The position numbers were made by a program, and so were the translations under genes. From positions 1-64,000 of the forward strand of contig JAGAIW010000143.1 in the NCBI GenBank assembly GCA_017626305.1: 64,000 bases of DNA. The letters run 5' to 3'. Position 1 is the stretch's first letter, and each line of letters begins with the position of its first letter. The notes below the pieces were generated by a model. The model saw only the letters and a list, made by a program, of their open reading frames with translations. It ran no database searches and was not told the origin of the DNA. The stretch comes from Clostridia bacterium (lineage in GTDB: Bacteria > Bacillota > Clostridia > Christensenellales > Borkfalkiaceae). Positions 39,008 to 50,592 of the stretch are shown piece after piece.

Positions 39008-39101
39008 CGTCATTCTGACCGTAGGGAAGAATCCCATGGAAGAAAGTACGGACTTTATATGAAGGGATACTTCATTACGCTATGCTCCATTCAGTATGAC
39101 G
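39008..39101. repeat. Second palindromic intergenic repeat
   Basis: CGTCATTCTGA (39008-39018) and TCAGTATGACG (39091-39101) are inverted ends of a 94-base imperfect palindrome. Inner parts such as GGGAAGAATCCC resemble a widespread class of CGTCATTCTGA-ended intergenic repeats in bacteria. Unrelated in sequence to the AAAAACG-ended elements. Confidence 0.55.
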
Positions 39102-39160
39102 TTAAGCAGTTTAAACCCACCGCACTTATTTATTATTACCTATTCAAAAGGAGTACATCT

Positions 39161-40837
39161 ATGAAATTAAAAGGCTCGCAAATTTTAGTAAAAACCTTGA
39201 TAGAGCAGGGCGTTACCGACGTATTCGGTTATCCCGGCGGACAGGTTATCAACATTTACGACGCGTTATACGAATATAAAGACCAAATCAACCACGTGCT
39301 CACCGCGCACGAACAAGGCGCTTCGCACGCAGCGGACGGCTATTCCCGCGCGACGGGCAAGGTGGGCGTTTGTATCGCCACCAGCGGTCCGGGGGCAACC
39401 AACTTAGTAACGGGTATCGCCACGGCAATGCTGGACTCCATTCCCATGGTAGCCATCACGGGCAACGTACCCTGTTCGCTGATTGGGAAAGACAGTTTCC
39501 AAGAAATCGACATCACGGGCGTGACGCTGCCGATTACCAAGCACAACTACTTCGTCGATAAAATTGAAAATTTAGCGGACACCATTCGCGAGGCGTTTGC
39601 GATTGCCAAATCAGGCAGACCGGGACCCGTTCTTATCGATATTCCTAAGGACGTGCAAGTGGCAAGCTACGAATACGAAGAAAAACCTGTCGTAGAGAAA
39701 AAGCCTTTGCCGAAGGTATCCGACGATAAAATCGCGCAGGCGGTAGAGCTGATTACTCAGGCGAAGCGCCCGTATATTTATATCGGCGGCGGCGCGGCGG
39801 GCTTAGGTATGGGCAAGGATATCGTTGCCTTTGCCGAAAAGATAGACGCCGTAATCGGTTGTTCGTTTATGGGTTTATCGGCAGTACCGCAAAACTCTTC
39901 CCGTTTTTTGGGTATGCAGGGTATGCACGGGCATTACGCGTCGTCCATGGCGCAAAACGAAGCCGATTTAATCCTTGCCGTCGGCGTGCGGTTTAGCGAC
40001 AGAGCAACGGGGAACGTTTCTAAATTTGCCAAAAACAGTAAAATTATTCAGATCGACCCCGACTGTGCGGAAATCAACAAAAACATTCGCGTCGATTTAG
40101 GACTGGTAGGCGACGTAGAAGACGCGTTCAAGCGTATCGCGGCGGCGACGCAAAGCGCAAGCAACCCTTCGTGGCTTTGCCGCGTCAACGACTTAAAGAC
40201 GGAAGAAAAACAATTTGAAAACGAAATTGCGGCGGCGGACACAGCGCCCCTTACCCCCCGTCAGGTATTTGAAATCATCAACGCGGAAAAACCCGCGAAC
40301 ACGGTAATTACCACCGACGTAGGTCAGCATCAAATGTGGACGGCGCAGTACGTTGAATTTGACAGACCCCGTCGTTGGGTATCTAGCGGCGGCTTGGGAA
40401 CGATGGGCTTTGGCTTAGGCGCGGCAATGGGCGCGTACGTGGCGACGAAAGACCCGACGGTGCTGATTACGGGCGACGGCAGTTTTGGTATGAACCTGAA
40501 CGAGCTTGCCACGGCGGTAACGTATAAGATTCCCGTCGTTATCGTACTGATGAATAACGGCGTGTTGGGTATGGTTCGTCAATGGCAAACGCTGTTTTTT
40601 GGAAAGAGATATTCCAACACCGTACTTGATAGAAAAACGGATTTCGTGGCGCTTGCCAAAGCGTTTGGCGCAGACGGATATTTGGCGGAAACGCCCGTAG
40701 AGTTCAAAAAGGCGTTCCAAAAAGCCTTGCAAGCAAACGGTCCTACGGTTATCGACGTGCGTATCGATAAAGACGCGTTCGTGTTGCCTATGTTGCCCCC
40801 TGGCGGCGCGATTGACGATATCATTACCAAGGTGTAA
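39161..40837 (+). CDS. ilvB: Acetolactate synthase, catalytic subunit
   Basis: A 558-residue TPP enzyme, started at ATG 39161 behind AAAAGGAG; a longer reading to 39059 runs through repeats and has no site. It condenses two pyruvates, or pyruvate with 2-ketobutyrate. Motifs: G-Y-P-G-G-Q-V-I-N, H-E-Q-G-A-S-H-A-A-D-G-Y with the catalytic Glu, and the TPP motif G-D-G-S-F-G-M-N-L-N-E-L. ilvN follows after 12 bases. No clear promoter directly upstream, so it may be read from the leuA T-box transcript through the repeats. Confidence 0.96.
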   Translation: MKLKGSQILVKTLIEQGVTDVFGYPGGQVINIYDALYEYKDQINHVLTAHEQGASHAADGYSRATGKVGVCIATSGPGATNLVTGIATAMLDSIPMVAITGNVPCSLIGKDSFQEIDITGVTLPITKHNYFVDKIENLADTIREAFAIAKSGRPGPVLIDIPKDVQVASYEYEEKPVVEKKPLPKVSDDKIAQAVELITQAKRPYIYIGGGAAGLGMGKDIVAFAEKIDAVIGCSFMGLSAVPQNSSRFLGMQGMHGHYASSMAQNEADLILAVGVRFSDRATGNVSKFAKNSKIIQIDPDCAEINKNIRVDLGLVGDVEDAFKRIAAATQSASNPSWLCRVNDLKTEEKQFENEIAAADTAPLTPRQVFEIINAEKPANTVITTDVGQHQMWTAQYVEFDRPRRWVSSGGLGTMGFGLGAAMGAYVATKDPTVLITGDGSFGMNLNELATAVTYKIPVVIVLMNNGVLGMVRQWQTLFFGKRYSNTVLDRKTDFVALAKAFGADGYLAETPVEFKKAFQKALQANGPTVIDVRIDKDAFVLPMLPPGGAIDDIITKV

Positions 40838-40849
40838 GGAGAAAACGCT

Positions 40850-41350
40850 ATGGAAAAAAGCAAATTTGTTATTGCAGTATACGTAGACAATACGGCAGGG
40901 GTACTCACGAGAGTTTCGGGTATGTTCACCCGTCGCGGTTTTAATATCGACGCGTTGACCGTTGGAGAAACGGAACGCAGCGAATATTCCCGTATTACTA
41001 TTTGTATCACGGGCGACGAATACGATAAAGAGCAGCTTATCAATCAGCTGAGAAAATTAGTCGTCGTCAAGAAAGTGGAAGTACTCGACGAAGACGCCAA
41101 CAAGCGCGAGTTAATGCTTATCAAAGTCAAAAACGACAGTCAACACAGAAACGATATTATGACGGCAGTAGACGTATTCCGCGCAAGCGTTATCGACTAT
41201 TCTATGCAGTCCATGTGTATCGAAGTAACGGGCAATCCGTCCAAGATAGACGCGTTCGTTAAGTTGATGCAACCTTTTGGCATTTTGGAAATGTGCCGTA
41301 CGGGTATCGTCGCTTTGGATAGGGGCTCGGAAACGTTATTCACAAAATAA
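40850..41350 (+). CDS. ilvN: Acetolactate synthase, regulatory subunit
   Basis: A 166-residue ACT-domain protein that confers valine feedback on IlvB. The N-terminal ACT domain reads V-Y-V-D-N-T-A-G-V-L-T-R-V-S-G-M-F-T-R-R-G-F-N-I-D-A-L, and a C-terminal domain M-L-I-K-V-K-N-D follows. AAGGAGAAAACGCT precedes ATG. It lies between ilvB (12 bases) and ilvC (30 bases), the standard ilvBNC order. Confidence 0.96.
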   Translation: MEKSKFVIAVYVDNTAGVLTRVSGMFTRRGFNIDALTVGETERSEYSRITICITGDEYDKEQLINQLRKLVVVKKVEVLDEDANKRELMLIKVKNDSQHRNDIMTAVDVFRASVIDYSMQSMCIEVTGNPSKIDAFVKLMQPFGILEMCRTGIVALDRGSETLFTK

Positions 41351-41374
41351 AAAAAATCAAAAAAGGAAAGGTAA

Positions 41375-42397
<1,023 letters not shown>

Positions 42398-42400
42398 GCC

Positions 42401-43042
42401 ATGACGACGTTTATTATCGTGCGTCACGCGCAAAGCGTCGCCAACCTGCAAAAGGTGTTTGCAGGACATTACGATATCGACTTATCCGCTCTCGGCTTTA
42501 CCCAAGCCGAGAAAGCGGCGGCGTATATCCAAGCGCATTATCCCGTAGATAAAGTATATGCAAGCGATTTAAAGCGCACCTGCCAAACCGCGCAGCCTAT
42601 CGCCAAGCTTTGTAATGCGGAGCTTGTTACCACTCCTGAACTTCGTGAAATTTTCGCGGGCGAATGGGAAGGGGTATCGTTTGAGCAACTGCAAAAAGAT
42701 TACGACGAAGACTACACGAAATGGCGTACGGATATCGGCAACGCAGGGCCTACGGGCGGAGAAACCGTAAGGCAGGTATCCGTGCGTATTTGGAAAAAGC
42801 TGCGCGAAATTGCGGCGGAAAACGAAAACAAAACGGTGGCAATCGTCACCCACGCCACTCCCGTTCGGACGATTGTTTGTCCGTTGAAGGGGCTTTCGTT
42901 TGACGAAATGCCGCAGGTCGTTTGGGTACCCAACGCGTCGATTACGATAGTGCAAACGGACGGGAAGGAATGGAAACTCGTGCAAGCAGGGATAGACGAA
43001 CACCTTGCCGATTGCAAAACCGTCCTTCCGCCCAACGTATAA
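42401..43042 (+). CDS. Histidine phosphatase family protein inside the ilv-leu operon
   Basis: A 213-residue protein of the phosphoglycerate-mutase-like fold. The catalytic R-H-A-Q-S at 9-13 has the phosphohistidine residue; G-E-W-E-G and a second His (V-T-H-A-T-P-V-R) complete the site. Members dephosphorylate sugars, nucleotides or cofactors; which one is unclear. It starts three bases after ilvC and ilvD begins 25 bases after its end, so it is fully embedded in the operon. Not a known step of branched-chain synthesis, which makes it an oddity. Confidence 0.88.
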   Translation: MTTFIIVRHAQSVANLQKVFAGHYDIDLSALGFTQAEKAAAYIQAHYPVDKVYASDLKRTCQTAQPIAKLCNAELVTTPELREIFAGEWEGVSFEQLQKDYDEDYTKWRTDIGNAGPTGGETVRQVSVRIWKKLREIAAENENKTVAIVTHATPVRTIVCPLKGLSFDEMPQVVWVPNASITIVQTDGKEWKLVQAGIDEHLADCKTVLPPNV

Positions 43043-43067
43043 AGACCGAATAAAAAAGGTGAAGAGT

Positions 43068-44726
43068 ATGATTAAAGAAACAATCGTAGACGGATTTCAA
43101 AACGCGCCTCACCGTTCGTTGTATCACGCCTTAGGGCTTACGGACGAAGAACAGGCGCGCCCGTTAATCGGGGTGGTTTGTTCGTATAACGAAATCGTCC
43201 CCGGACATATCAATTTAGACAAAATTGCCCAAGCGGTAAAAATGGGTGTGGCAATGGCGGGCGGAACGCCCATTATGTTCCCTGCTATTACCGTTTGCGA
43301 CGGAATCGCCATGGGGCATACGGGTATGAAATACTCGCTTGTCACACGCGATTTGATTGCCGATTCCACCGAAGCTATGGTGCGCGCGCACGGGTTTGAC
43401 GGACTGGTCATGATTCCCAACTGCGACAAAAACGTACCCGGGCTTTTGATGGCGGCAGCGCGCTTGAATATCCCCACGGTATTCGTCAGCGGCGGACCTA
43501 TGCTCGCTGGGAAAGTAAACGGTAAAAAGCGTTCGCTTTCCAGCATGTTTGAAGCCGTCGGCGCGTACACCGCGGGCAAGATTAACGAGCAGCAGCTTTG
43601 CGAGTTTGAACGCAAGGTTTGTCCCACCTGTGGGTCTTGCTCGGGTATGTATACGGCAAATTCCATGAACTGTTTAACCGAAGTTATGGGTATGGGCTTA
43701 CGCGGCAACGGCACGATTCCCGCCGTGTATTCGTCCCGTATCGAGCTTGCTAAGCACGCAGGTATGCAGGTTATGGAGCTCGTCAAAAAGAATATCCGTC
43801 CGCGCGATATTATGACGGCGGCGGCAATCAAAAACGCTATTACGGCGGATATGGCGCTGGGCTGCTCGACGAACAGTATGCTGCATTTGCCTGCTATTGC
43901 CAACGAATGTGGCGTAGCGTTTGATTTGGACGAAGTCAACGCCATCAGCGAAAAGACGCCGAATTTGTGTCACCTTGCCCCCGCAGGCCCGACGTATATG
44001 GAAGATTTGGAAGAAGCAGGCGGCGTATACGCCGTATTAAAAGAGCTGGAAGGCTTGGGGCTTTTGGATACTTCGGTAATGACCTGTACGGGTAAAACCT
44101 TAAAGGAAAACCTTGTCGGCGTGGAAAATTTAGACGAAGAAGTGGTGAGAAAACCCGAAAACGCCTACGGTAAAACGGGCGGTATCGCCGTGCTCAAAGG
44201 CAACCTTGCCCCCGACGGGTGCGTCGTCAAACGCGCGGCGGTGGCAAAGGAAATGCTCGTTCACGAAGGGCCTGCCAAGGTATTTGAAAGCGAAGAAGAA
44301 TGTATCGCCGCAATCTACGGCGGGAAAATTGTCAAAGGGGACGTCGTCGTTATCCGCTACGAAGGTCCTGCCGGCGGTCCGGGTATGCGCGAAATGCTTT
44401 CGCCTACGTCCGCTATTGCAGGTATGGGACTGGATAAGGACGTCGCGCTCATCACCGACGGTAGATTTTCGGGCGCAACGCGCGGCGCGTCTATCGGACA
44501 CGTATCCCCCGAAGCCGTTTCGGGCGGCGCTATCGCGTACGTGAAGAACGGGGATATAATCTCTATCGATATCCCGAATTACAAAATCGAATGGAAGATT
44601 ACGGACGAAGAGCTTGCTCGGCGTAAAAAGGAAATGCCCATTAAAAAGAAAGAAGTTTCAGGGTATCTCAAACGCTATGCGGCGCAGGTAAGCTCTGCCG
44701 ATAAAGGAGCAATTATCAATCGTTAA
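43068..44726 (+). CDS. ilvD: Dihydroxy-acid dehydratase
   Basis: A 552-residue iron-sulfur enzyme that dehydrates dihydroxy acids to keto acids in valine and isoleucine synthesis. I start it at ATG 43068 after AAAAAGGTGAAG; the earlier frame overlaps the phosphatase. Visible: C-D-K-N-V-P-G (cluster Cys), [17 protein letters not shown] with two more Cys, and [13 protein letters not shown] near the C-terminus. A hairpin GCCGCTC-GTAA-GAGCGGC (44733-44750) sits between it and leuC. Confidence 0.96.
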   Translation: MIKETIVDGFQNAPHRSLYHALGLTDEEQARPLIGVVCSYNEIVPGHINLDKIAQAVKMGVAMAGGTPIMFPAITVCDGIAMGHTGMKYSLVTRDLIADSTEAMVRAHGFDGLVMIPNCDKNVPGLLMAAARLNIPTVFVSGGPMLAGKVNGKKRSLSSMFEAVGAYTAGKINEQQLCEFERKVCPTCGSCSGMYTANSMNCLTEVMGMGLRGNGTIPAVYSSRIELAKHAGMQVMELVKKNIRPRDIMTAAAIKNAITADMALGCSTNSMLHLPAIANECGVAFDLDEVNAISEKTPNLCHLAPAGPTYMEDLEEAGGVYAVLKELEGLGLLDTSVMTCTGKTLKENLVGVENLDEEVVRKPENAYGKTGGIAVLKGNLAPDGCVVKRAAVAKEMLVHEGPAKVFESEEECIAAIYGGKIVKGDVVVIRYEGPAGGPGMREMLSPTSAIAGMGLDKDVALITDGRFSGATRGASIGHVSPEAVSGGAIAYVKNGDIISIDIPNYKIEWKITDEELARRKKEMPIKKKEVSGYLKRYAAQVSSADKGAIINR

Positions 44727-44732
44727 ACGACA

Positions 44733-44750
44733 GCCGCTCGTAAGAGCGGC
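44733..44750 (+). other. Intercistronic hairpin between ilvD and leuC
   Basis: GCCGCTC, loop GTAA, GAGCGGC. There is no T run, so it is more likely an mRNA-stability or processing stem than a terminator. Confidence 0.5.
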
Positions 44751-44778
44751 GAGTGCGTTTATAAAAGGAATGAAAGAT

Positions 44779-46047
44779 ATGGGAATGACAATGACGCAAA
44801 AAATCCTTGCGGCAAAAGCAGGATTGAAGGAAGTTACGGCGGGAGAGTTGATTTTGGTCAACTTGGATAGAGTGCTTGGCAACGATATCACGTCCCCCGT
44901 AGCCATTAAGGAGTTTGAAAAAATCGGCGCGCAGGGCGTATACGATAAAGACAAGGTGACCATGGTTATGGACCACTTTGCGCCGAATAAGGACATTAAG
45001 GCAGCTACACAATGCAAAATGTGCCGTGATTTTTGCGACAAGCAAGAAATTACGCACTTTTACGACGTGGGGAATATGGGTATCGAGCACGCGTTACTCC
45101 CTGAACAGGGCTTAGTCGCTCCCGGCGACGTGGTAATCGGCGCGGATTCGCACACCTGCACGTACGGCGCGCTCGGCGCGTTTTCCACAGGCGTGGGGTC
45201 TACCGACATGGCTTGCGGTATGGCGACGGGTAAGGCTTGGTTTAAAGTGCCTTCCGCCGTCAAATTCGTACTCAAAGGCAAGCTGAACAAATACGTTTCG
45301 GGTAAGGACGTTATTCTGCATATTATCGGCAAAATCGGCGTCGACGGCGCGTTGTATAAATCCATGGAATTCGTCGGGGAAGGGGTTCAAGCCTTGACGG
45401 TGTTTGATAGACTCACCATTTCCAACATGGCTATCGAAGCAGGCGCGAAGAACGGCATTTTTGAAGTGGACGAGCAAACGCTTGCCTACGTCAACGAACG
45501 TTGCCACCGCGCGTATACCGTTTATAAAGCGGATGAAGACGCGGTTTACGATAAGACGTATGAAATCGATTTAAGTCAAATTCAACCGACGGTTGCTTTC
45601 CCGCATTTACCTGAAAACACCAAAACGTTTGACGAAATCGGGGATATCGCCATTGACCAAGTGGTGATAGGCTCGTGTACAAACGGACAGTATAAAGACC
45701 TTGCCGAAGCGGCGGAAATTTTGAAGGGCAAAAAGATTGCCAAACGCGTCCGCGCTATCGTCATTCCCGCTACGCAGGATATTTATCTCAAAGCTATGGA
45801 AGACGGGCTTTTGAAAATATTCATTCAAGCGGGCTGTATCGTTTCCACGCCCACCTGTGGACCGTGCTTGGGCGGTTATATGGGAATTTTAGCGGCAGGC
45901 GAACGCGCCGTCGCTACGACGAATCGAAACTTCGTCGGCCGTATGGGTCACGTAGATTCGGAAGTATATTTGGCGTCGCCTGCGGTGGCGGCGGCAAGCG
46001 CGGTGGCAGGTAAAATTGCGTCGCCTATGCAGGTTATGGGGGAATAA
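44779..46047 (+). CDS. leuC: 3-isopropylmalate dehydratase, large subunit
   Basis: A 422-residue aconitase-family subunit that isomerises isopropylmalate with an Fe-S cluster. I choose ATG 44779 ([10 protein letters not shown]) because AAAAGGA is nine bases upstream and the family often starts this way; ATG 44770 is possible but too close to the site. Cluster Cys residues are in G-S-C-T-N-G and P-T-C-G-P-C-L-G. leuD begins six bases after the stop. Confidence 0.95.
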   Translation: MGMTMTQKILAAKAGLKEVTAGELILVNLDRVLGNDITSPVAIKEFEKIGAQGVYDKDKVTMVMDHFAPNKDIKAATQCKMCRDFCDKQEITHFYDVGNMGIEHALLPEQGLVAPGDVVIGADSHTCTYGALGAFSTGVGSTDMACGMATGKAWFKVPSAVKFVLKGKLNKYVSGKDVILHIIGKIGVDGALYKSMEFVGEGVQALTVFDRLTISNMAIEAGAKNGIFEVDEQTLAYVNERCHRAYTVYKADEDAVYDKTYEIDLSQIQPTVAFPHLPENTKTFDEIGDIAIDQVVIGSCTNGQYKDLAEAAEILKGKKIAKRVRAIVIPATQDIYLKAMEDGLLKIFIQAGCIVSTPTCGPCLGGYMGILAAGERAVATTNRNFVGRMGHVDSEVYLASPAVAAASAVAGKIASPMQVMGE

Positions 46048-46053
46048 CGAGAA

Positions 46054-46551
46054 ATGAATTATACAGGAAAAGCAATCAAATACGGCGATAACGTGGATAC
46101 GGACGTTATTATCCCTGCCCGTTATTTAAATACCATTGACAAAAAAGAGCTTGCGTCCCATTGTATGGAAGATATCGATAAGGACTTTGTCCATAAAGTC
46201 GAAGTGGGCGATATTATGGTGGCGGGCTATAACTTTGGCTGCGGCTCGTCCAGAGAGCACGCGCCTATCGCGATTAAGGCAAGCGGCGTATCTCTCGTTA
46301 TTGCGCGTTCGTTTGCGCGTATCTTTTATCGGAACTCTATCAATATCGGTTTGGCTATCGTCGAAAGCGACGAAGCGGTGGACGGTATTGCCGACGGGGA
46401 TAAGGTGGAAGCCGACCTTGCAAACGGAAAAATTTATAACAAAACGACGGGAAAGGTATTCACCGTACAGCCCTTCCCTGCCTTTATTCAAAAAATTATC
46501 GCGTGCGGCGGTTTGGTAGAAGCGATTAAAGCAGGGGAGTTAGACGCATGA
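46054..46551 (+). CDS. leuD: 3-isopropylmalate dehydratase, small subunit
   Basis: A 165-residue swivelling domain partner of LeuC. Its signature is [16 protein letters not shown] near residue 55, and [13 protein letters not shown] near the start. It overlaps leuB by four bases (ATGA), indicating translational coupling. Confidence 0.95.
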   Translation: MNYTGKAIKYGDNVDTDVIIPARYLNTIDKKELASHCMEDIDKDFVHKVEVGDIMVAGYNFGCGSSREHAPIAIKASGVSLVIARSFARIFYRNSINIGLAIVESDEAVDGIADGDKVEADLANGKIYNKTTGKVFTVQPFPAFIQKIIACGGLVEAIKAGELDA

Positions 46552-47618
46552 GAAAGTACAATATCGGTTTATTACGCGGCGACGGAATCGGCCCTGAAAT
46601 CGTAGACAGCGCGGTGCGCGTTTTGCAAGCGGTGGGCGAAAAATACGATATACAATTTACCTTTACGCCCTATCTTATCGGCGGCGCGGCAATCGACGCT
46701 TGCGGTAAGCCCTTGCCCGAAGAAACGGTAAAAGGCTGCTTGGGCTCGGACAGCGTATTGCTGGGTGCGGTAGGCGGTCCGAAATGGGATACGCTGCCGG
46801 GGAATCTCCGTCCTGAAAAGGCGCTGCTGGGTATTCGCGAAGCCATGGGGCTGTTTACCAACCTTCGCCCCGCCAAGCTGTATCCTGCGTTAAAGGACGA
46901 ATGTCCCTTGCGCGCGGATATCGTAGCAAACGGCTTTGATATTATGATCGTACGCGAGCTGACGGGCGGTATTTACTTTGGTCAGCGCGGATATCGCCAA
47001 GGCAAATACGGCGAAGAAGCGTTCGATACCGAAAGTTACAGTCGCATGGAAATTGAACGTATCGCGCGCGTAGCGTTTGAATCTGCTAGAAAACGCAGAA
47101 AGAAGGTCATTAGTATCGACAAGGCAAACGTGTTGGAAACGTCCCGTCTTTGGCGAAAGACGGTGCACGAAATCGCGGAAGAATATCCCGACGTAGAAGT
47201 GAGCGATATGCTGGTGGATAACGCCGCTATGCAGTTGGTGAGAAACCCGTCGCAGTTCGACGTGGTGGTAACGAGCAATATGTTCGGGGATATTTTATCG
47301 GACGAAGCGTCGCAAATTACGGGCTCTATCGGTATGCTGCCGTCGGCGTCGCTTGGCGACACTTCTCGGGGGTTATACGAACCCATTCACGGCTCTGCGC
47401 CCGATATTGCCGGTCAGAACAAAGCCAACCCGATCGCCACCATTTTGTCGGCGGCAATGATGCTGCTCTATTCGTTCAACGAAACGCAGGCGGCGGAGAG
47501 TATCGTCGCGGCGGTGGATACAGTCTTAAACGAAGGCTACCGTACGGCGGATCTTGCCCGCGGCGGAGCGGCGCTTTCGACGACGGAAATGACGGATAAA
47601 ATTATCCAAAGGTTATAA
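46548..47618 (+). CDS. leuB: 3-isopropylmalate dehydrogenase
   Basis: A 356-residue NAD-dependent enzyme that oxidises and decarboxylates 3-isopropylmalate to the leucine keto acid. Motifs: [11 protein letters not shown] near the start, the substrate-binding L-F-T-N-L-R-P, and the NAD site [12 protein letters not shown]. leuD overlaps by four bases; the AAA+ gene starts one base after the stop. Confidence 0.96.
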   Translation: MRKYNIGLLRGDGIGPEIVDSAVRVLQAVGEKYDIQFTFTPYLIGGAAIDACGKPLPEETVKGCLGSDSVLLGAVGGPKWDTLPGNLRPEKALLGIREAMGLFTNLRPAKLYPALKDECPLRADIVANGFDIMIVRELTGGIYFGQRGYRQGKYGEEAFDTESYSRMEIERIARVAFESARKRRKKVISIDKANVLETSRLWRKTVHEIAEEYPDVEVSDMLVDNAAMQLVRNPSQFDVVVTSNMFGDILSDEASQITGSIGMLPSASLGDTSRGLYEPIHGSAPDIAGQNKANPIATILSAAMMLLYSFNETQAAESIVAAVDTVLNEGYRTADLARGGAALSTTEMTDKIIQRL

Positions 47619-47619
47619 T

Positions 47620-48801
47620 ATGACAAACAAAATACGGACGGTTTATCAAAAGCTTTGCGCGGTTAGCGTATTTATCGGCGTCAACCGTTTGCCGCTTGTA
47701 CAGGCGTTTTTTCATTACTGTAAACAAAGCGAGCAGGCGGATAAGCTGTGCGCGTACGCCGCGTTTGTCGCGGAAACGTATCAGGGCGGCGGCGATTTGA
47801 CGGCGCTTTTGCAAAAGCAAATATTTGAAGACGAAAACGTGTACGTTTGCGCGGTAGCGCAAGGCAAACAAGTCCCTAAGCTCATACAACAAAGCGTCAT
47901 AAGGGAGCTTGACGCGTTTGCGCTTTTTGGGGCGCTTGCGCCTGTCGATTTTGCGGAAGATTTAGACCTTCCTGTGCAGGAAATTCCCGCTTATATTTGT
48001 CGTGAATATGATTTTAACGGGGCGTATCAAGATAGATTATTTAATTTAAACCGTTACGGCTACGGCATTTTCTCGTCGCAAGCTATGTTCCGTTTATCGG
48101 ACGAAAAGAAGATAGAACCTATCGTTTCGGCGGATACCATATCCTTAGACGCCTTTATCGGCTACGATAACGAACGGGCGCAAGTGGTGGAAAATACCCG
48201 CGCGTTTTTATCGGGTAGACCTGCGGCAAACGCTTTGCTTTGCGGTGACGCAGGCACGGGAAAATCGTCCACCGTCAAAGCGGTGGCAAACGCTTTTTTC
48301 GACCAAGGCTTACGGCTTATCGAATTGAGAAAAGACCAGCTTTCCTTATTGCCCTACGTCATGGCGAAAATCAGCGGCAATCCCTTGAAGTTTATCATCT
48401 TTATCGACGATTTGTCTTTTAGAAAAAGCGACGACGATTTTAGCATGCTCAAAGCGGCGCTCGAAGGCTCGGCAAGCGCGAAAGCGGATAACGCCGTCAT
48501 CTACGCCACCAGCAACCGTCGGCATATTATTAAGGAAAGCTTTGGGGATAGAGAAGGGGACGACGTACATAGAAACGACACCCTGCAAGAAACGCTTTCT
48601 CTATCCGAACGGTTCGGGCTGGTCGTGCTCTTTTCCAAACCCAACAAGCCGTTGTACTTGGAAATCGTCAAGCGTTTGGCACAAAAATCAGGCATACGTA
48701 TGGACGAAACACAGCTTTTCGTGCAAGCGGAAGCGTTTGCGCTGCGTAAGGGTAATCGCTCGGCGCGCTGCGCGGAACAATTCATCAACAGTCTTTTATA
48801 A
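47620..48801 (+). CDS. DUF815-type AAA+ ATPase in the leucine operon
   Basis: A 393-residue ATPase. The N-terminal 200 residues are helical and unrecognised. The ATPase core has C-G-D-A-G-T-G-K-S-S as Walker A (about 210), F-I-I-F-I-D-D-L-S-F as Walker B (about 263) and Y-A-T-S-N-R-R-H as sensor 1. The DUF815 family is widespread without known role. Translation starts one base after leuB, so it is co-expressed with leucine synthesis, although no pathway step needs it. ilvA follows after 18 bases. Confidence 0.88.
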   Translation: MTNKIRTVYQKLCAVSVFIGVNRLPLVQAFFHYCKQSEQADKLCAYAAFVAETYQGGGDLTALLQKQIFEDENVYVCAVAQGKQVPKLIQQSVIRELDAFALFGALAPVDFAEDLDLPVQEIPAYICREYDFNGAYQDRLFNLNRYGYGIFSSQAMFRLSDEKKIEPIVSADTISLDAFIGYDNERAQVVENTRAFLSGRPAANALLCGDAGTGKSSTVKAVANAFFDQGLRLIELRKDQLSLLPYVMAKISGNPLKFIIFIDDLSFRKSDDDFSMLKAALEGSASAKADNAVIYATSNRRHIIKESFGDREGDDVHRNDTLQETLSLSERFGLVVLFSKPNKPLYLEIVKRLAQKSGIRMDETQLFVQAEAFALRKGNRSARCAEQFINSLL

Positions 48802-48819
48802 AAAAGGAGAAAAGATATT

Positions 48820-50013
48820 ATGCTTACTATCGATAACGTATATCGCGCGAGTAACGTTTTAAAAGGCGTCGTGCGGAAAACGGACGTAATTCATGCGCCC
48901 AAGCTTGCCGACGGCGTAGATTTGTACTTGAAAACGGAAAACTTACAGTTGACGGGTTCGTTCAAAATCCGTGGCGCGTACTATAAAATGACCCGTCTTT
49001 CTTCGGAAGAAAAAGAACGCGGCGTGGTGGCATGCTCGGCAGGCAACCATTCGCAAGGGGTTGCGCTTGCCGCGCAAAAAAACGGTATTAAAGCGGTGAT
49101 TTGCTTGCCCGACGGCGCGCCTATTTCCAAGGTGGAAGCCACCAAAAGCTACGGCGCGGAAGTGTGCCTTGTCGAAGGGGTTTACGACGACGCGTATAAT
49201 CGCGCGTTGCAGCTCCGCGACGAAAAGGGCTATACCTTCATTCACCCGTTCAACGACGAAGACGTTATCGCAGGACAGGGCACGATTGCCTTAGAGCTTA
49301 TCGAACAGCTTGCCGATTTGGACGCGGTGCTTGTGCCTATCGGCGGCGGTGGGCTGATTTCGGGTATCGCGTATACCTTAAAAACAGTCAACCCGCGCGT
49401 GAAGGTGTACGGCGTACAGGCGGTAGGCGCGCCGTCTATGAAGAACTCGGTAGAGCACGGCGAAGTGGAAACTTTGGAAAACGTTTCGACGATTGCCGAC
49501 GGGATTGCGGTGAAAAAGCCGGGGGATTTGACGTATGAAATTTGCAGTAAATACGTAGACGAAATCGTCACCGTCACCGACGACGAAATCTCCGCGGCAA
49601 TCCTTGCGCTCATGGAACAGCACAAGCTCGTCACCGAAGGCGCAGGGGCGGTTACCGTTGCGGCGGCAATGTTCCATAAGGTAGACCTTGTGGGCAAAAA
49701 AGCCGTTTGCGTGCTTTCGGGCGGCAATATCGACGTGACGATTTTATCGCGCGTGATTAAACGCGGGCTTTTGATGTCAGGCAGAAACTGTCAGTTGATG
49801 ATAGAGCTTGTGGATAAACCCGGTCAGCTGAAAAACGTTTCGCGCATTATCGCCGATTTGGGCGGAAACGTCACTTCCGTACACCATGAAAGGGCAAACG
49901 AAGGCTCGGACGTCAACGGGTGTTATTTGCGGATTATTTTGGAAACGAGAAACTTCGAGCATATCGCGCAAATTAAAAAAGCGCTTACCGATTTTGGATT
50001 TAAACTGTTATAA
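48820..50013 (+). CDS. ilvA: Threonine ammonia-lyase
   Basis: A 397-residue PLP enzyme that deaminates threonine to 2-ketobutyrate, the isoleucine entry step. L-T-G-S-F-K-I-R-G-A contains the PLP Lys; G-G-G-G-L-I-S-G binds the phosphate. The last 80 residues form one ACT domain (M-I-E-L-V-D-K-P-G-Q-L-K-N-V). That short form resembles both biosynthetic and catabolic types; operon context favours biosynthesis. AAAAGGAGA precedes ATG. ridA is twelve bases downstream. Confidence 0.94.
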   Translation: MLTIDNVYRASNVLKGVVRKTDVIHAPKLADGVDLYLKTENLQLTGSFKIRGAYYKMTRLSSEEKERGVVACSAGNHSQGVALAAQKNGIKAVICLPDGAPISKVEATKSYGAEVCLVEGVYDDAYNRALQLRDEKGYTFIHPFNDEDVIAGQGTIALELIEQLADLDAVLVPIGGGGLISGIAYTLKTVNPRVKVYGVQAVGAPSMKNSVEHGEVETLENVSTIADGIAVKKPGDLTYEICSKYVDEIVTVTDDEISAAILALMEQHKLVTEGAGAVTVAAAMFHKVDLVGKKAVCVLSGGNIDVTILSRVIKRGLLMSGRNCQLMIELVDKPGQLKNVSRIIADLGGNVTSVHHERANEGSDVNGCYLRIILETRNFEHIAQIKKALTDFGFKLL

Positions 50014-50025
50014 GGAGTAGAGAAA

Positions 50026-50403
50026 ATGCAATTAAAAAAAGTATCAACCGACAAAGCCCCTGCGGCAATCGGACCGTATTCCCAAGCCGTTATTTGTGAT
50101 AAGCTCGTCTTCACTTCGGGACAAATTCCTATTGACCCGACCAGCGGAACGGTCAAAGCGGTAACCATTGAAGAGCAAACCCGTCAAGTAATGGAAAACT
50201 TGGGTCAAGTTTTATCGGCGGCAGGCAGTTCGTTTGAAAAAGCCGTCAAAACCACTTGTTTTTTAGCGGATATTCAAGATTTTGCGGCGTTTAACGCCGT
50301 CTACGCCGAATATTTCACCACCAAGCCTGCGCGCAGCTGTGTTGCCGTAAAAGAGTTGCCTAAGGGGGTTAAGGTGGAAGTTGAAGTTATCGCCACAGTT
50401 TAA
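50026..50403 (+). CDS. ridA: Reactive intermediate deaminase RidA
   Basis: A 125-residue trimeric enzyme that hydrolyses 2-aminoacrylate-type enamines or imines released by IlvA, protecting PLP enzymes. Motifs: K-A-P-A-A-I-G-P-Y-S-Q-A-V, F-T-S-G-Q-I-P-I-D-P, and R-S-C-V-A-V-K-E-L-P-K-G near the C-terminus with the active Arg. It is the last gene of the operon. Its stop codon overlaps element D. Confidence 0.96.
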   Translation: MQLKKVSTDKAPAAIGPYSQAVICDKLVFTSGQIPIDPTSGTVKAVTIEEQTRQVMENLGQVLSAAGSSFEKAVKTTCFLADIQDFAAFNAVYAEYFTTKPARSCVAVKELPKGVKVEVEVIATV

Positions 50404-50524
50404 AAACGGTTGAAATACGGCGTAACTCGGCGTCAAAGGTGCGCTTTTCTTGCTCACGTACGTCTAGTACGCTCACGGCGAAAATGCTCCTTTTCCTTGA
50501 TTTACTTGCATTTGAGACGTTTTT
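50402..50524. repeat. Miniature inverted-repeat element D
   Basis: Left end AAAAACGGTTGAAATAC (50402-50418), right end GCATTTGAGACGTTTTT (50508-50524), inverted at 13 of 17 positions; 123 bases. It begins inside the ridA stop codon TAA. Its body matches element B: GGTGCGCTTTTCTTGCTCACG, then GGCGAAAATGCTCC and CCTTGATTTACT. Confidence 0.65.
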
Positions 50525-50592
50525 TCCTTTCAAACGGGTAAAAATATTTTCAAACGATAGGTTTTTATGTGTAAAAAAACGTAGTCTTTCTT

